Positions 5,583-6,030 of a stretch of DNA of 6,030 nt are shown here, in pieces. Origin of the DNA: JAWLFI01 sp041685645 (GTDB lineage Bacteria > Bacteroidota > Bacteroidia > Chitinophagales > Saprospiraceae); contig JAWLFI010000154.1 of the NCBI GenBank assembly GCA_041685645.1, forward strand, positions 1 to 6,030, given 5' to 3'. How positions within the stretch are numbered: position 1 is the first letter of the stretch; each line of letters opens with the position of its first letter. The notes below the pieces were generated by a model. The model was not told where the DNA came from, did not search any database, and saw only the letters and a program-made list of their open reading frames with translations. A program made the translations under genes and the position numbers.

Positions 5583-6030
5583 ATAGATCTGTCGCGCTTT
5601 TACTCATCACGATTGTTTCTGCACTGGGTGGATTTTTATTTGGCTACGACACCGGGGTTATCAATGGCTCTCAATTTTTTTTGAGTAAATATTTCGCTCT
5701 GAGTGCGGGCATGAAAGGTTGGGTTGTCGGCAGTGCTTTATTGGGATGTTTAGTTGGAGCGCTATTGGCGGGCCCCTTCAATGTCAAATACGGTCGGAAA
5801 AACGCTTTGATTTTGTCTGCTGTTTTATTTTCCATATCCGCCTGGGGGTCCGGTTTACCAACAATTTTGCCCGAGTCTGTATCTCTGTTAGTTGTATTTC
5901 GACTCATTGGAGGCCTGGGAATAGGCATAGCCTCTATGACTGCGCCCATGTATATTGCTGAAATTGCTCCGGCCAAAAGCCGAGGGAAATTAGTGACATT
6001 TTATCAGTTGGCTATTGTGGTGGGCTTTTT
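5579..6030 (+). CDS. Sugar-porter-type MFS transporter (5' part, truncated by window)
   Basis: The first 150 codons of a major facilitator of the sugar porter family (XylE/GalP/AraE-like proton symporters) are visible; the family is usually about 440-520 residues, so roughly a third is present and the frame is still open at the window edge. Signature motifs: GGFLFGYDTGVINGS in helix 1 (17-31, with Asp24 at the place of the XylE proton-coupling Asp27), KYGRKNAL in the loop 2-3 motif (70-77), RLIGGLGIGIAS in helix 4 (108-119), PMYIAEIAPAKSRGKL (123-138) and the start of helix 5, FYQLAIVVG (141-149), whose Gln143 aligns with a XylE sugar-binding Gln. It sits in the inner membrane and imports a monosaccharide; which one is not readable. 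ATG 5579 is chosen because it gives a normal short cytoplasmic N-terminus. It starts 136 bp after the peptidase and may share its transcript. Confidence 0.9.
   Translation, partial: MNRSVALLLITIVSALGGFLFGYDTGVINGSQFFLSKYFALSAGMKGWVVGSALLGCLVGALLAGPFNVKYGRKNALILSAVLFSISAWGSGLPTILPESVSLLVVFRLIGGLGIGIASMTAPMYIAEIAPAKSRGKLVTFYQLAIVVGF

Overview
This window looks like a chromosomal segment of a Bacteroidota bacterium, probably of Cytophagales type. Four things suggest this: a paired GlsA-like/GlsB-like acyltransferase operon typical of the phylum, two families (DUF6580 and DUF5522) that I know mainly from this group, mostly Shine-Dalgarno-free A/T-rich start regions, and TAnnTTTG-type -7 promoter boxes. 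Nothing here indicates a phage, transposon, CRISPR array, tRNA or rRNA.

Layout, left to right. Positions 1-195 are AT-rich and non-coding, with a small tandem repeat inside an inverted repeat. Next come an exported, lipoprotein-like methionine sulfoxide reductase MsrA (196-864, +) and, after about 100 bp, two translationally coupled acyltransferase genes (968-1804 PlsC-like and 1804-2730 GNAT/hemolysin-like, +; stop and start overlap as TAATG). These two probably make N-acyl, O-acyl amino-acid lipids of the glycine-lipid class. Facing them is a leftward two-gene operon: a six-helix DUF6580 membrane protein (2903-3469, -) overlapping by 8 bp a 57-residue cysteine-rich DUF5522 protein (2737-2910, -) that is easily missed because of its size. 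A 53-bp divergent spacer with a TAnnTTTG box on each strand separates it from a large secreted M1-type metallopeptidase (3523-5442, +). After the peptidase lies a 136-bp gap, almost fully covered by a start-less open frame of 48 codons. Its stop overlaps the ATG of a sugar-porter-type MFS transporter (5579-window end, +, truncated by the window).

Functionally, the window mixes envelope repair (MsrA), membrane lipid synthesis (the GlsA/GlsB pair), probable small-molecule membrane transport (DUF6580, MFS) and periplasmic or extracellular peptide breakdown (M1). It reads as ordinary core genome rather than an accessory island. I did not find a clear new system. The items most worth a second look are the DUF6580-DUF5522 overlapping pair, the start-less frame before the MFS gene, and the overlapping divergent promoters.
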